Below, piece by piece: positions 10,752 to 19,484 of a stretch of 64,000 nucleotides of DNA. The position numbers and the translations under genes are program-made. The first letter of the stretch is position 1; each line of letters opens with the position of its first letter. The notes under the pieces were generated by a model. The model was not told the origin of the DNA. It searched no databases and was given only the letters and a program-made list of their open reading frames with translations. The stretch covers positions 1-64,000 of the forward strand of contig NZ_VSRY01000091.1 of the NCBI RefSeq assembly GCF_008271805.1. The letters are read 5' to 3'. The DNA is from Streptomyces sp. TRM49041. Its GTDB lineage: Bacteria > Actinomycetota > Actinomycetes > Streptomycetales > Streptomycetaceae.

Positions 10752-11446
10752 CCGGAGTCCCGGCGTCCGCTGCGGGCGGTACGGGGAGGAGAGCACCCGG
10801 CGGCAAGCTGGGAGCGGCGGCCGTCAACCAGGCCAGCCTGTGGAACATCGCCAACATCCTGACCATGGTGCGGCTGGTGCTCGTCCCGGCGTTCGTGGTG
10901 CTGCTGTTCCAGGACGGCGGCTACGACCCCGCCTGGCGCGCGTGGGCGTGGGCGGCGTTCGCCGTCGCCATGATCACCGATGTGTTCGACGGCCATCTGG
11001 CCCGTACGTACAACCTGGTCACGGACTTCGGGAAGATCGCCGATCCGATCGCCGACAAGGCGATCATGGCGGCCGGGCTGATCTGCCTGTCCGTGCTCGG
11101 CGACCTGCCGTGGTGGGTGACCGGGGTCATCCTCCTCCGCGAGCTGGGCATCACGCTCATGCGGTTCTGGGTGATCCGGCACGGCGTCATCCCGGCCAGC
11201 CGCGGCGGCAAGATGAAGACGCTGGCGCAGGGTGCGGCCGTGGGCATGTACGTGCTGGCGCTGACCGGTCCCCTCGCCACCCTGCGGTGGTGGGTGATGG
11301 CCCTGGCGGTCGTCCTGACGGTCGTCACGGGGCTCGACTACGTACGGCAGGCCGTCGTGCTGCGGCGCAGGGGACTGGCCGCCGAGCGGGCCGCCCAGGC
11401 CGGTTCGGAGACCCGCTCGGAGTCGACCCCGGAGCCGCCCCGGTGA
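10748..11446 (+). CDS. pgsA: CDP-diacylglycerol-glycerol-3-phosphate 3-phosphatidyltransferase
   Basis: 232 residues. It is an integral membrane enzyme of phosphatidylglycerol synthesis. The CDP-alcohol phosphotransferase signature D-x2-D-G-x2-A-R-x8-G-x3-D-x3-D is intact ([12 protein letters not shown], then [12 protein letters not shown]). Several hydrophobic segments span the rest. The start ATG overlaps the rimO stop, and the stop overlaps an in-frame GTG for cinA, so rimO-pgsA-cinA look like one operon. A PgsA paralogue beside cinA and clgR is also the arrangement in mycobacteria. Which CDP-alcohol is made cannot be settled from sequence alone, but the PgsA subfamily fits best. Confidence 0.92.
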   Translation: MTGVPASAAGGTGRRAPGGKLGAAAVNQASLWNIANILTMVRLVLVPAFVVLLFQDGGYDPAWRAWAWAAFAVAMITDVFDGHLARTYNLVTDFGKIADPIADKAIMAAGLICLSVLGDLPWWVTGVILLRELGITLMRFWVIRHGVIPASRGGKMKTLAQGAAVGMYVLALTGPLATLRWWVMALAVVLTVVTGLDYVRQAVVLRRRGLAAERAAQAGSETRSESTPEPPR

Positions 11447-11472
11447 GACAGGCGGTACGGGAGGGGGACCCG

Positions 11473-12024
11473 GTGGGGAACATGTCGGGGGACGTGGCCG
11501 CGGAAGCGGTCGGGGCGCGGGTGCTGCGGCTGCTCGCGGAGCGTGACGAGACGCTCGCGGTGGCAGAGTCGCTGACGGGTGGCCTCGTGGCCGCCGAGCT
11601 GACGTCCGTACCCGGAGCCTCCCGCAGCTTCCGCGGGTCCGTCACGGCGTACGCGACGGCCCTGAAACGGCAGCTGCTGGGTGTCGACGGGGACCTGCTG
11701 GAGCGGCGTGGCGCGGTCGACGCCGAGGTCGCGCTGCAGATGGCGCGGGGTGTGCGGAGTCGGCTGGGAGCCGAGTGGGGCGTCGCGACCACGGGGGTCG
11801 CGGGGCCGGAAGCACAGGACGGACAGCCGGTGGGAACGGTGTTCGTGGCCGTGTGCGGGCCCGTCGGCGGCGCTGCCGCGACAGGGAAAGTGACCGCACT
11901 GCGGTTGAACGGCGACCGTGCGGAAATCCGTAGAGAGAGTGTACGGAGCGTGCTGGAACTGCTCGCGTGCGAACTCTCGGAGAATGCGCGGGCAAAGGAT
12001 ACGGAACAGAACGGGGGGAATTGA
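11473..12024 (+). CDS. cinA: CinA-family nicotinamide-nucleotide amidohydrolase (C-terminal domain type)
   Basis: 183 residues, matching the stand-alone CinA C-terminal (PncC) domain without the N-terminal MoCF-like domain. The family deamidates nicotinamide mononucleotide to nicotinate mononucleotide in pyridine-nucleotide salvage. Conserved AVAESLTGGLVAAELTSVPG and TTGVAGPEAQDGQPVGTVF are present. Three starts are possible: GTG 11443 overlapping the pgsA stop, GTG 11473 with GGGAGGGGG at 11458-11466, and ATG 11482. The ribosome-binding site favours 11473. The last 30 codons include rare AGA, AGT and GTA codons and are less GC-rich than the rest. Confidence 0.85.
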   Translation: MGNMSGDVAAEAVGARVLRLLAERDETLAVAESLTGGLVAAELTSVPGASRSFRGSVTAYATALKRQLLGVDGDLLERRGAVDAEVALQMARGVRSRLGAEWGVATTGVAGPEAQDGQPVGTVFVAVCGPVGGAAATGKVTALRLNGDRAEIRRESVRSVLELLACELSENARAKDTEQNGGN

Positions 12025-12133
12025 TGTTTGCAGCCCTGAGTGAACACGTCATCGCTCCCCGCACGGCCGCAGCGCGAGGCGGTACGGTGGGGCGTGAAGG
12101 ATGCGGCTACGCGGTCCGAGGAGGGAGCCACCG

Positions 12134-12517
12134 ATGATTCTGCTCCGTCGCCTGTTGGGTGACGTGCTGCGTCGGCAGCGCCAGCGCCAGGGCCGTACTC
12201 TGCGCGAAGTCTCCTCGTCCGCCCGAGTATCGCTCGGCTATCTTTCCGAGGTGGAGCGGGGGCAGAAGGAGGCTTCCTCCGAACTGCTCTCCGCTATTTG
12301 CGACGCGCTGGACGTACGGATGTCCGAGCTCATGAGGGAAGTGAGCGACGAGCTGTCGCTGGCGGAGCTGGCGGAATCGGCAGCGGCGAGTGAGCCGGTG
12401 CCTGCGCCAGTGCGCCCGATGCTCAATTCTGTGTCTGTGACGTCGGTGGCGGGCGGGCCGACGGAGCGGGTGACCATCAAAGCGCCCGCGGAAGCGGTGG
12501 ATGTCGTCGCCGCTTGA
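12134..12517 (+). CDS. clgR: Clp protease gene regulator ClgR
   Basis: 127 residues; ATG 12134 is preceded by GGAGG at about 12119-12123. An Xre-type helix-turn-helix lies at residues about 10-70 ([19 protein letters not shown], then [20 protein letters not shown]), matching ClgR, which activates clpP/clpC and lon genes in actinobacteria. The protein ends in VVAA. In Streptomyces lividans the two terminal alanines make ClgR a ClpP substrate, closing a feedback loop. Here the ending is conserved. The gene stands between cinA and a Dps gene. No clear ClgR operator was recognised in the short 109-bp upstream gap. Confidence 0.88.
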   Translation: MILLRRLLGDVLRRQRQRQGRTLREVSSSARVSLGYLSEVERGQKEASSELLSAICDALDVRMSELMREVSDELSLAELAESAAASEPVPAPVRPMLNSVSVTSVAGGPTERVTIKAPAEAVDVVAA

Positions 12518-12584
12518 TCCACTTGATCCACTCCGGATTCGTGCCCGATTCACAGGGGATCCGCCGGATCGACGTTTGGGGCTG

Positions 12585-12619
12585 AGCCCCGGCCGGTACT
12601 CGATGTGCTGGCCGGGGCT
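12585..12619 (+). terminator. Hairpin terminator after clgR
   Basis: Arms AGCCCCGGCC (12585-12594) and GGCCGGGGCT (12610-12619) pair perfectly around a 15-base loop. A T-containing stretch (TCGGCTTT) follows. It lies 68 bp after the clgR stop and ahead of dps. Confidence 0.7.
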
Positions 12620-12693
12620 TCGGCTTTACGTCGAATGCCCGTTTTGGATGCTGTGTGTCATGGTGGGACGTGCGCACGGAATGGAGGATTCGG

Positions 12694-13164
12694 ATGACTG
12701 TCGTCAAGAGTTCGCTGTCCGACGCCGATCTGAAGGTGGTCGGCGAAGCCCTGCAGGGCGCGCTCGTGGACCTGGTCGACCTGGGACTGGCCGCCAAGCA
12801 GGTCCACTGGAACGTGATCGGCCCCCGCTTCCGGTCCGTCCACCTTCAGCTCGACGAGGTCGTGGCGACCTCCCGGAAGCACTCCGACATCGTGGCGGAG
12901 CGTGCCTCGGCCCTCGGCGTCAATCCGGACGGCAGGGCCGCGACCGTGGCGACCAGCAGCGCCGTCCCGCCCGTGCCCACGGGCTGGATCCAGGACGCGG
13001 ACGCCGTGCGGATCCTGGTGGACGCGCTCACGGCGGTCATCGGCCGGATGCGGGAGCGCATCACGGCCACCGACGAGCCGGACCTGGTGACCCAGGACCT
13101 GTTCATGGACCTGACCGCCGAGCTCGAGAAGCACGCCTGGATGTTCCAGGCGGAGAACGTCTGA
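12694..13164 (+). CDS. dps: Dps-family ferritin-like DNA-protection protein
   Basis: 156 residues; ATG 12694 is preceded by GGAGG at 12683-12687. Dps proteins form 12-subunit shells that oxidise Fe(II) with peroxide and shield DNA. The inter-subunit ferroxidase ligands are visible with the exact family spacing: H38 and H50 with D54 from one chain, D65 and E69 from the other (KQVHWNVIG, VHLQLDEVV, HSDIVAERA). The N-terminus is short and lacks the Lys-rich DNA-binding tail of E. coli Dps, so tight DNA binding is not assured. It has its own hairpin-bounded unit between clgR and a small hypothetical gene. Which Streptomyces Dps paralogue (DpsA, B or C) it is was not tested; position suggests DpsC. 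Confidence 0.9.
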   Translation: MTVVKSSLSDADLKVVGEALQGALVDLVDLGLAAKQVHWNVIGPRFRSVHLQLDEVVATSRKHSDIVAERASALGVNPDGRAATVATSSAVPPVPTGWIQDADAVRILVDALTAVIGRMRERITATDEPDLVTQDLFMDLTAELEKHAWMFQAENV

Positions 13165-13267
13165 CGTGAGCAGCGGGGCGTGGGGCACCGGGTGCGCCGG
13201 GGGCTGCATCGGTGCGCCCTGCCGCCCGGTGATCCGGCCGGTCTAGCGTCGACCGGAGGAGGCGGCC

Positions 13268-13621
13268 ATGGTAGGGCGACGAGTCCCGCTGCCGGCGCTG
13301 GTGCCGGCGCTCGTACTGGGCGGACTGTGGTGGTGGGCCGTGCTGCGCCTGGCGCTCGTGCCCGAGCAGGCCGGACTGGTCGAGGGGGCGGCCGCCGCGA
13401 GCGGCTGGGGCCTCAGCCTGTTGCCGGTGCACGTCGCGGCGGCGCCGGGACCGAGGCGCGGCGCCGGGCGGCGCTCCAGGTGGCGGGCCGCGGTGCGGGA
13501 CTCGTTCCCCGAGGCGCTGCGGGGTGTGGTATGGGATGTCGTACGGGCCGTGAGCAAGGCGTCGGCGTCCGCGTCCGCGTCGGCGCAGCGGCGTCCGGGG
13601 GACGGCGGCGACGGATCATGA
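13268..13621 (+). CDS. Small hypothetical protein with one membrane segment
   Basis: 117 residues; ATG 13268 with a strong GGAGGAGG at 13256-13263. It has one hydrophobic segment (about residues 8-30, PALVLGGLWWWAVLRLALV), then a second weakly hydrophobic stretch and an Arg-rich middle. The tail is a low-complexity run of Ser/Ala repeats (SASASASA). No family was recognised. The good ribosome-binding site and clean codon bias argue that it is expressed. It runs convergently towards nei with only 11 bp between the stop codons. Confidence 0.6.
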   Translation: MVGRRVPLPALVPALVLGGLWWWAVLRLALVPEQAGLVEGAAAASGWGLSLLPVHVAAAPGPRRGAGRRSRWRAAVRDSFPEALRGVVWDVVRAVSKASASASASAQRRPGDGGDGS

Positions 13622-13632
13622 ACCGAGCCTGG

Positions 13633-14454
13633 TCAACCGCCCGTACGTGAACCGTCCCGCGGCGCCGGGCCCGTCTGGCAGCCCGGGCACCAGTAGGACA
13701 CGCGGTCGCGCACGTCGTCCCCGCCGTCCCATCGGATGGGCGTCCCGCAGCGGTAACAGGGCTGCTGGGCGCGCCCGTAGACGTAGAGGCGGCGGTCGGG
13801 GCGGCTGGTGGTCGCGGTGCGGCGGTCGAAGCGGTCCTTGTTCGCCTCCAGCAGGCGGTGGGCCGTGGCGATCAGCCGCTCGGGCACGCCGGGCGGAAGG
13901 TCGCCGACCGGCAGCCAGGGGGTGACGCGGGCCAGGAAGGCCAGCTCGCACTTGTAGACGTTGCCGATACCGGCCAAGTTCCGCTGGTCCAGCAGGGCTT
14001 CGCCGAGCGGCCGGGCCGGGTCGGCGCACACCCGGCGTACCGCCTCCTCGAAGTCCCAGTCGGGACCGAGCAGATCGGGGCCGAGGTGGCCGACGACGGT
14101 CGGTTCGTCGACCGTGCGGAGCAGGTCGAGGACGGGCAGCCGGTAGCCGACGGCGGTGTGTTCGGCGGTGCCCAGGACGGCCCGGATCTGGTGGCCGGGA
14201 CCGCCGCGCCAGCGCTCACCGGCGGCGTACACATGCCAGGCGCCGTCCATCCGCAGATGCGAGTGGAGGGTGAGGCCGCCCTCGACGCGAGTCAGCAGGT
14301 GTTTGCCGCGCGGGGTGACGTCCAGGACCGCCCGGCCGGTCAGGTCGGTCGTGGCCAGCCGGGGGACGCGAAGGTCGGAGCGTGTGAGGAGGTGACCGGC
14401 GAGAGCGCTGTGCATACGACGGGCGGTCAGCCAGACGGTGTCTCCTTCGGGCAT
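13633..14454 (-). CDS. nei: Fpg/Nei-family DNA glycosylase (endonuclease VIII type)
   Basis: 273 residues. It is a bifunctional glycosylase/AP lyase removing oxidised bases. It begins MPEGDTVW, giving the catalytic P2 and E3 and the Nei-type TV after GD. The lysine in PRGKHLL is the expected catalytic Lys. The H2TH region contains NLAGIGNVYKCE. The C-terminal zinc finger is C-x2-C...C-x2-C (PCYRCGT, YWCPGC). Nei rather than MutM is favoured by the PEGDTV opening. Its start faces the repeat element at 14491-14771, which separates it from lhr on the same strand. Confidence 0.9.
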   Translation of the reverse strand: MPEGDTVWLTARRMHSALAGHLLTRSDLRVPRLATTDLTGRAVLDVTPRGKHLLTRVEGGLTLHSHLRMDGAWHVYAAGERWRGGPGHQIRAVLGTAEHTAVGYRLPVLDLLRTVDEPTVVGHLGPDLLGPDWDFEEAVRRVCADPARPLGEALLDQRNLAGIGNVYKCELAFLARVTPWLPVGDLPPGVPERLIATAHRLLEANKDRFDRRTATTSRPDRRLYVYGRAQQPCYRCGTPIRWDGGDDVRDRVSYWCPGCQTGPAPRDGSRTGG

Positions 14455-14490
14455 GGGTCCATGATGCGCCGGACGGGGGCCGTTTCGTCG

Positions 14491-14771
14491 CTAGGGAGTG
14501 TCCGGCGGATCATGCCGACATCCGAGCCGGGTGCCCTTGTCCTGCTGGTGAGCGGGGTCTGGTGCGTGCAGGTGCAAGGCGGAGGAGGGCGTCGATTTCG
14601 TGCCCGTCGTCCCGCCACAGATACGCCTGGCCGACGGGGAAGCGCAGGAGCGTGGGGGTCCCCCCTGCTCGAGCGGAGTCGAGAGCTTGGGGGAGTCGGC
14701 AACCGACGACAACGCCGCAGATGCGCGTACCAAACCCGCGGCCCAGGCATGATCCGCCGGACACGACCTAG
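14491..14771. mobile_element. MITE-like element with 19-bp perfect inner terminal inverted repeats
   Basis: GTGTCCGGCGGATCATGCC at 14498-14516 is repeated as an exact reverse complement at 14746-14764. Outside each arm lie three further bases (GGA versus GTC when read inward), then CTAG on both sides (14491-14494 and 14768-14771), as expected for a short target duplication. The inner 273 bp carry no credible gene and no transposase, so it would be non-autonomous. It fills the whole nei-lhr gap, and the right CTAG supplies the TAG stop of lhr. An IS5-like parent is inference from the short CTAG/TA-type target. Confidence 0.75.
14652..14694. repeat. Streptomyces intergenic palindrome inside the MITE-like element
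   Basis: The stretch folds as TCCCCCC...CTCGA-GCGGAG-TCGAG...TTGGGGGA, with a preceding self-pairing GGGGGTCCCCC. Near-identical palindromes recur between genes in many Streptomyces genomes (recalled, not searched). No second copy was seen in this window. Confidence 0.6.
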
Positions 14772-17700
14772 GCGCGTAGGCGCAGGCCCCTCGGTGTCGC
14801 GTGGAAGCCGGCGGCCTCCAGGGCATGGGACAGCGGGGACGTGAGAGCCGCCGTGCCGTTGATCCGCTCGACGGTGACCGTGCCGAGCGAACCCGCCCGG
14901 GCCGCCGCCGCCAGGGCGTCCGCGGCGGTCTGGAGGGCGGGGGAGTCCGGCTCAAGCGGCCAGGACAGCAGTGTCTTGCCGCCGCGTTCCATGTAGAGCG
15001 TCAGCTCGCCGTCCACGAGGACGACCAGGGAGCCCGCCTTGCGGCCCGGTTTGTGCCCGGCCCCGGTCGGTGGCTCCGGCCAGGGCAGGGCGGCGCCGTA
15101 AGCGTTGGCCGGGTCGGCGGCGGCCAGCACGACCGCCTGCGGTGGGGCCGAGCCTTCGGCACGGTCGCGGGCCGTCGCCGCGGCGCGGAGCCGGTCCACG
15201 GCGCCGTCCATGGCGAACTGGGCGGCGCCCAGGCCCTCGACGACATAGCCGCGGCGGGCTTGGCCGCTGTCCTCGAACGCGGACAGGACGCGGTACGTGG
15301 CGGAGAAGCCGCCCTCGACGCCCTCGGCGGCCACGGCTCCGCGCGTGACCACGCCGTGTCGGTCCAGCAGCGTGCGGGCCAGGGCGTGGGCCCGGTGGGT
15401 GGGGTCGGGCTCGGCGGACGGGAGCAGGGACCAGCGGCCGCTCACGGTCGGCGGGCCGGAGCGGGACGCGGGACGTGCCGCCGCGGTGAGCGTGCCGTAC
15501 CGGCCTCGGGGGACCGGGCGTCTGGCACGGTGTGCGGTGGAGCCCGCCGTACGGCCCGAGCCGAGCAGCGCGCGCAGTGGTGCCAGGGTGTCGTTGGTGA
15601 GGCGGCCGGACCAGGCGAGGTCCCACAGGGCGTCGGCGAGCTGCGGGTCGGTGGCGTCGGGATGCGTGGTGGCCCGGACCTGGTCGGCGATCTGACGGAA
15701 GAACAGCCCGTAGCCGCCGGACAGGGTGGTCAGGACGGACTCGTGGAGCGCGGTGAGCTCCAGGGGATGGGGCTGCGGGAGGAGCAGGGGTGCCGCGTCG
15801 GCGAGATAGAGGGAGACCCAGCCGTCCTTGCCGGGCAGAGCGCCCGCGCCCGCCCAGAGGACCTCGCCGGTGGTGGTCAGCTCGTCGAGGAGTGTGGGGC
15901 TGTAGTCGCGGACGCGGGACGGCAGGATCAGCTTCTCCAGCGCCGACGCGGGCACGGGGGCGCCCTGGAGCTGCTCGACCGCACGGGCCAGGCCGTCGAT
16001 GCCGCGCAGGCTGCTGCCGCCCAGGTGCTGCCACTGCGGCAGGAACGTGGCGAGAGCGGCCGGCGGGACCGGCTCCAGCTCCTGGCGCAGGGCGGCCAGC
16101 GAGCGGCGCCGCAGTCGGCGCAGCACCGCAGCGTCGCACCACTCCTGGCCGATGCCGGACGGGTGGAACTCGCCCTGGACGACACGGCCGCCCGCCGCGA
16201 GGCGGTGCAGGGCGCCGTCCGTGACCGCGGTGCCGAGGCCGAACCTGGCCGCCGCCTCGGCGGACGTGAACGGGCCGTGCGTGCGCGCGTAGCGGGCCAG
16301 GAGGTCGCCCAGGGGGTCCTTGACCGGCTCGGTGAACGCCTCGGGGACGCCGACCGGCAGGGCCGTGCCCAGGGCGTCCCGCAGCCGGCCCGCGTCCTCG
16401 ACGGCCGCCCAGTGGTCGGCGCCCGCGACACGGACCCGGATGGCCCGGCGGGCGGCCGCGAGCTCCTGTGCCCAGGCAGGGTCGGCGCCCCGCTCGGCCA
16501 GCTCCGCCTCGGTGAGCGGACCCAGTACGCGCAGCGCGTCGGCGACACCCTCCGGGTCCTTGACCCGCCGGTCGTCGGTGCGCCACTGCAGCTCGCGCTC
16601 CAGCTCGGCCAGGACCTCCGGGTCGAGCAGCTCCCGCAGCTCCGCCTGGCCCAGCAGCTCGGCGAGCAGTCGCGAGTCCAGCGACAGCGCGGCCGCGCGC
16701 CGCTCCGCGAGCGGTGAGTCCCCCTCGTACAGGAACTGGGCGACGTACCCGAAGAGCAGCGAGCGGGCGAACGGCGACGGCTCCGGTGTGGTGACCTCGA
16801 CCAGCCGGACGCGGCGAGCCTCGATGTCGCCCATCAGCTCGTGCAGTCCCGGCACGTCGAACACGTCCTGAAGGCACTCGCGGACGGCCTCCAGGACGAT
16901 CGGGAACGATCCGAACTCGCTCGCCACCTGGAGCAGTTGCGCGGCGCGCTGGCGCTGCTGCCACAGCGGCGTGCGCCTGCCCGGGGTGCGGCGGGGCAGC
17001 AGCAGGGCGCGTGCGGCGCACTCCCGGAACCGGGACGCGAACAGGGCCGAGCCGCCGACCTGGTCGGTGACGATCCGGTCGACCTCGCCCTTGTCGAAGG
17101 CGACATCGGCGGCACTGATCGGTGCCTGCTCGCTGTCGTACTCCAGGCCGGGCGCGGCCGGGTCCTGATCGAGCAGGTCCAGGCCCATCAGGTCGGCGTC
17201 GGGGAGCCGTAGCACGATGCCGTCGTCGGCATGCATGACCTGCGCGTCCATCCCGTACCGCTCCGCGAGCCGGGAGCCCAGGGCCAGCGCCCACGGGGCG
17301 TGCACCTGCGCGCCGAACGGCGAGTGCACCACCACGCGCCAGTCTCCCAGCTCGTCCCGGAACCGCTCCACGAGGATCGTCCGGTCGTCCGGCACATGCC
17401 CGCAGGCGCGACGCTGCTCGTCCAGGTACGCCAGGACGTTGTCGGCCGCCCACGCGTCCAGGCCCGCCGTGAGCAGCCGGAGCCGCGCGTCGTCCGGCGC
17501 CAGTGAGCCGACCTCACGCAGGAACGCCCCCACAGCACGGCCCAGTTCGAGAGGGCGGCCCAGCTGGTCGCCCTTCCAGAAGGGCAGCCGACCAGGCACT
17601 CCGGGCGCGGGGGACACCAGCACCCGGTCGCGCGTGATGTCCTCGATACGCCACGACGACGTACCGAGCGTGAACACATCGCCGACCCGCGACTCGTACA

Positions 17701-19393
17701 CCATCTCCTCGTCGAGCTCGCCGACCCGGCCCCCGCCCTTCTTCGGGTCGGCACCGGCGAGGAAGACTCCGAACAGGCCGCGGTCCGGGATGGTGCCGCC
17801 CGATGTGACGGCGAGGCGCTGGGCTCCGGGGCGCCCCGTCACCGCCCCGGTGACCCGGTCCCACACCACGCGCGGTCGCAGCTCCGCGAACGCGTCCGAC
17901 GGATAGCGACCCGCCAGCATGTCCAGGACGGCCGTGAACGCCGACTCCGGCAGCGACGCGAAGGGTGCGGCCCGCCGGACCACGGCCAGCAGGTCGTCGT
18001 ACTGCCATGTGTCCAGCGCCACCATCGCGACCAGCTGCTGGGCGAGCACGTCCAGTGGGTTGGCGGGGACGCGGAGCGACTCGATGGCCCCGCCCCGCAT
18101 CCGCTCGGTCACCACGGCCGCCTGCACCAGGTCGCCCCGGTACTTCGGGAACACCACACCTCGCGACACGGCGCCCACCTGGTGCCCGGCGCGGCCCACG
18201 CGCTGCAGCCCGGACGCGACGGACGGCGGCGACTCGACCTGGACGACCAGGTCCACCGCGCCCATGTCGATGCCCAGCTCCAGGCTGGACGTGGCCACCA
18301 CGGCGGGCAGCCGGCCGGCCTTCAGGTCCTCCTCGACCAGCGCCCGCTGCTCCTTGGACACCGAGCCGTGGTGCGCCCGCGCAAGCAGCGCCGGCGCACC
18401 CTTCGCGGCGCCGGACTGGGCCATCAGCTCGGCCGGGGACGCGTCCTCGGGCAGCGCCTCGCCGGTGGCCCGCTCGTACGCGATCTCGTTGAGCCGGTTG
18501 CACAGCCGCTCCGCGAGCCGCCGGGAGTTGGCGAAGACGATCGTCGAGCGGTGTGCCTGGACGAGGTCGGCGATCCGCTCCTCCACATGCGGCCAGATCG
18601 ACGGCTTCTCGCCCGGTCCTTCCCCCGCGTCGGTCGCGGGCGAGCCCCCCAGCTCGGCCAGGTCCTCGACCGGGACTACCACGGACAGGTCGAACTCCTT
18701 GCCGGACGGCGGCTGGACCACCTCGACCCTCCGCTGCGGGGACAGGAAACGCGCTACCTCGTCGACCGGCCTGACCGTCGCCGACAGGCCGATCCGGCGC
18801 GCGGGGCGGGGCAGCAGCTCGTCCAGCCGCTCCAGGGACAGTGCGAGATGGGCGCCCCGCTTCGTCCCCGCGACGGCGTGCACCTCGTCGAGGATCACCG
18901 TCTCCACGCCCGCCAGCGCGTCGCGCGTGGCGGACGTCAGCATCAGGAACAGCGACTCCGGGGTGGTGATCAGGATGTCCGGCGGCCGCGTCGCCAGTGA
19001 GCGCCGCTCGGCGGCCGGGGTGTCGCCCGAGCGGATACCGACCCGCACCTCCGGCTCCGGCAGCCCGTGCCGCACCGCCTCCTGGCGGATGCCGGTCAGC
19101 GGGCTGCGCAGATTCCGCTCCACGTCGACCGCGAGCGCCTTCAGCGGCGACACGTACAGCACTCGGCAGCGCTTCTTCGCGTCGGCGGGCGGCGGCGTCG
19201 ACGCGAGCCGGTCCAGGGCGGCCAGGAACGCGGCCAGCGTCTTGCCGGACCCCGTCGGCGCCACGACAAGCACGTCCGAGCCCGCGCCGATCGCCCGCCA
19301 CGCTCCCTCCTGCGCGGCGGTGGGCGCGCTGAACGCCCCCGTGAACCAGCCGCGGGTCGCGGGGGAGAAGGAGTCGAGTGCGGTCCCGGCCAT
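14768..19393 (-). CDS. lhr: ATP-dependent helicase Lhr (long helicase-related)
   Basis: 1541 residues, the full length of actinobacterial Lhr, a 3'-5' superfamily 2 helicase of DNA repair. Motif I is VVAPTGSGKTLAAF. Motif II is DEVH in VILDEVHAVAGTKRG. Motif III is SATV. Motif VI is QRVGRAGHQ. A long C-terminal Lhr-CTD follows helicase domain 2. ATG 19393 (MAGTALDSF) is preferred because GGGGGA lies just upstream; in-frame ATG codons at 19402 and 19423 would add 3 or 10 residues. The stop TAG lies inside the CTAG that borders the MITE-like element. It is divergent from the AraC-type gene, 91 bp away. Confidence 0.94.
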   Translation of the reverse strand: MAGTALDSFSPATRGWFTGAFSAPTAAQEGAWRAIGAGSDVLVVAPTGSGKTLAAFLAALDRLASTPPPADAKKRCRVLYVSPLKALAVDVERNLRSPLTGIRQEAVRHGLPEPEVRVGIRSGDTPAAERRSLATRPPDILITTPESLFLMLTSATRDALAGVETVILDEVHAVAGTKRGAHLALSLERLDELLPRPARRIGLSATVRPVDEVARFLSPQRRVEVVQPPSGKEFDLSVVVPVEDLAELGGSPATDAGEGPGEKPSIWPHVEERIADLVQAHRSTIVFANSRRLAERLCNRLNEIAYERATGEALPEDASPAELMAQSGAAKGAPALLARAHHGSVSKEQRALVEEDLKAGRLPAVVATSSLELGIDMGAVDLVVQVESPPSVASGLQRVGRAGHQVGAVSRGVVFPKYRGDLVQAAVVTERMRGGAIESLRVPANPLDVLAQQLVAMVALDTWQYDDLLAVVRRAAPFASLPESAFTAVLDMLAGRYPSDAFAELRPRVVWDRVTGAVTGRPGAQRLAVTSGGTIPDRGLFGVFLAGADPKKGGGRVGELDEEMVYESRVGDVFTLGTSSWRIEDITRDRVLVSPAPGVPGRLPFWKGDQLGRPLELGRAVGAFLREVGSLAPDDARLRLLTAGLDAWAADNVLAYLDEQRRACGHVPDDRTILVERFRDELGDWRVVVHSPFGAQVHAPWALALGSRLAERYGMDAQVMHADDGIVLRLPDADLMGLDLLDQDPAAPGLEYDSEQAPISAADVAFDKGEVDRIVTDQVGGSALFASRFRECAARALLLPRRTPGRRTPLWQQRQRAAQLLQVASEFGSFPIVLEAVRECLQDVFDVPGLHELMGDIEARRVRLVEVTTPEPSPFARSLLFGYVAQFLYEGDSPLAERRAAALSLDSRLLAELLGQAELRELLDPEVLAELERELQWRTDDRRVKDPEGVADALRVLGPLTEAELAERGADPAWAQELAAARRAIRVRVAGADHWAAVEDAGRLRDALGTALPVGVPEAFTEPVKDPLGDLLARYARTHGPFTSAEAAARFGLGTAVTDGALHRLAAGGRVVQGEFHPSGIGQEWCDAAVLRRLRRRSLAALRQELEPVPPAALATFLPQWQHLGGSSLRGIDGLARAVEQLQGAPVPASALEKLILPSRVRDYSPTLLDELTTTGEVLWAGAGALPGKDGWVSLYLADAAPLLLPQPHPLELTALHESVLTTLSGGYGLFFRQIADQVRATTHPDATDPQLADALWDLAWSGRLTNDTLAPLRALLGSGRTAGSTAHRARRPVPRGRYGTLTAAARPASRSGPPTVSGRWSLLPSAEPDPTHRAHALARTLLDRHGVVTRGAVAAEGVEGGFSATYRVLSAFEDSGQARRGYVVEGLGAAQFAMDGAVDRLRAAATARDRAEGSAPPQAVVLAAADPANAYGAALPWPEPPTGAGHKPGRKAGSLVVLVDGELTLYMERGGKTLLSWPLEPDSPALQTAADALAAAARAGSLGTVTVERINGTAALTSPLSHALEAAGFHATPRGLRLRA

Positions 19394-19484
19394 GTCCCCC
19401 ATCGTGCACCCCGCCACTGACAACCGGCGTCCACGAGGCGGACACGCAGGTCAGCGATGGTGCGCGTGGACGCAGAATGGAGTC

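Noticed and set aside
8997..10796. A 599-residue minus-strand open frame over rimO
   Set aside because: Antisense shadow; RimO motifs on the other strand are complete.
10384..12024. One long frame joining parts of rimO, pgsA and cinA
   Set aside because: Only its last third (cinA) has a family; the rest is out of frame with rimO and pgsA, which are intact.
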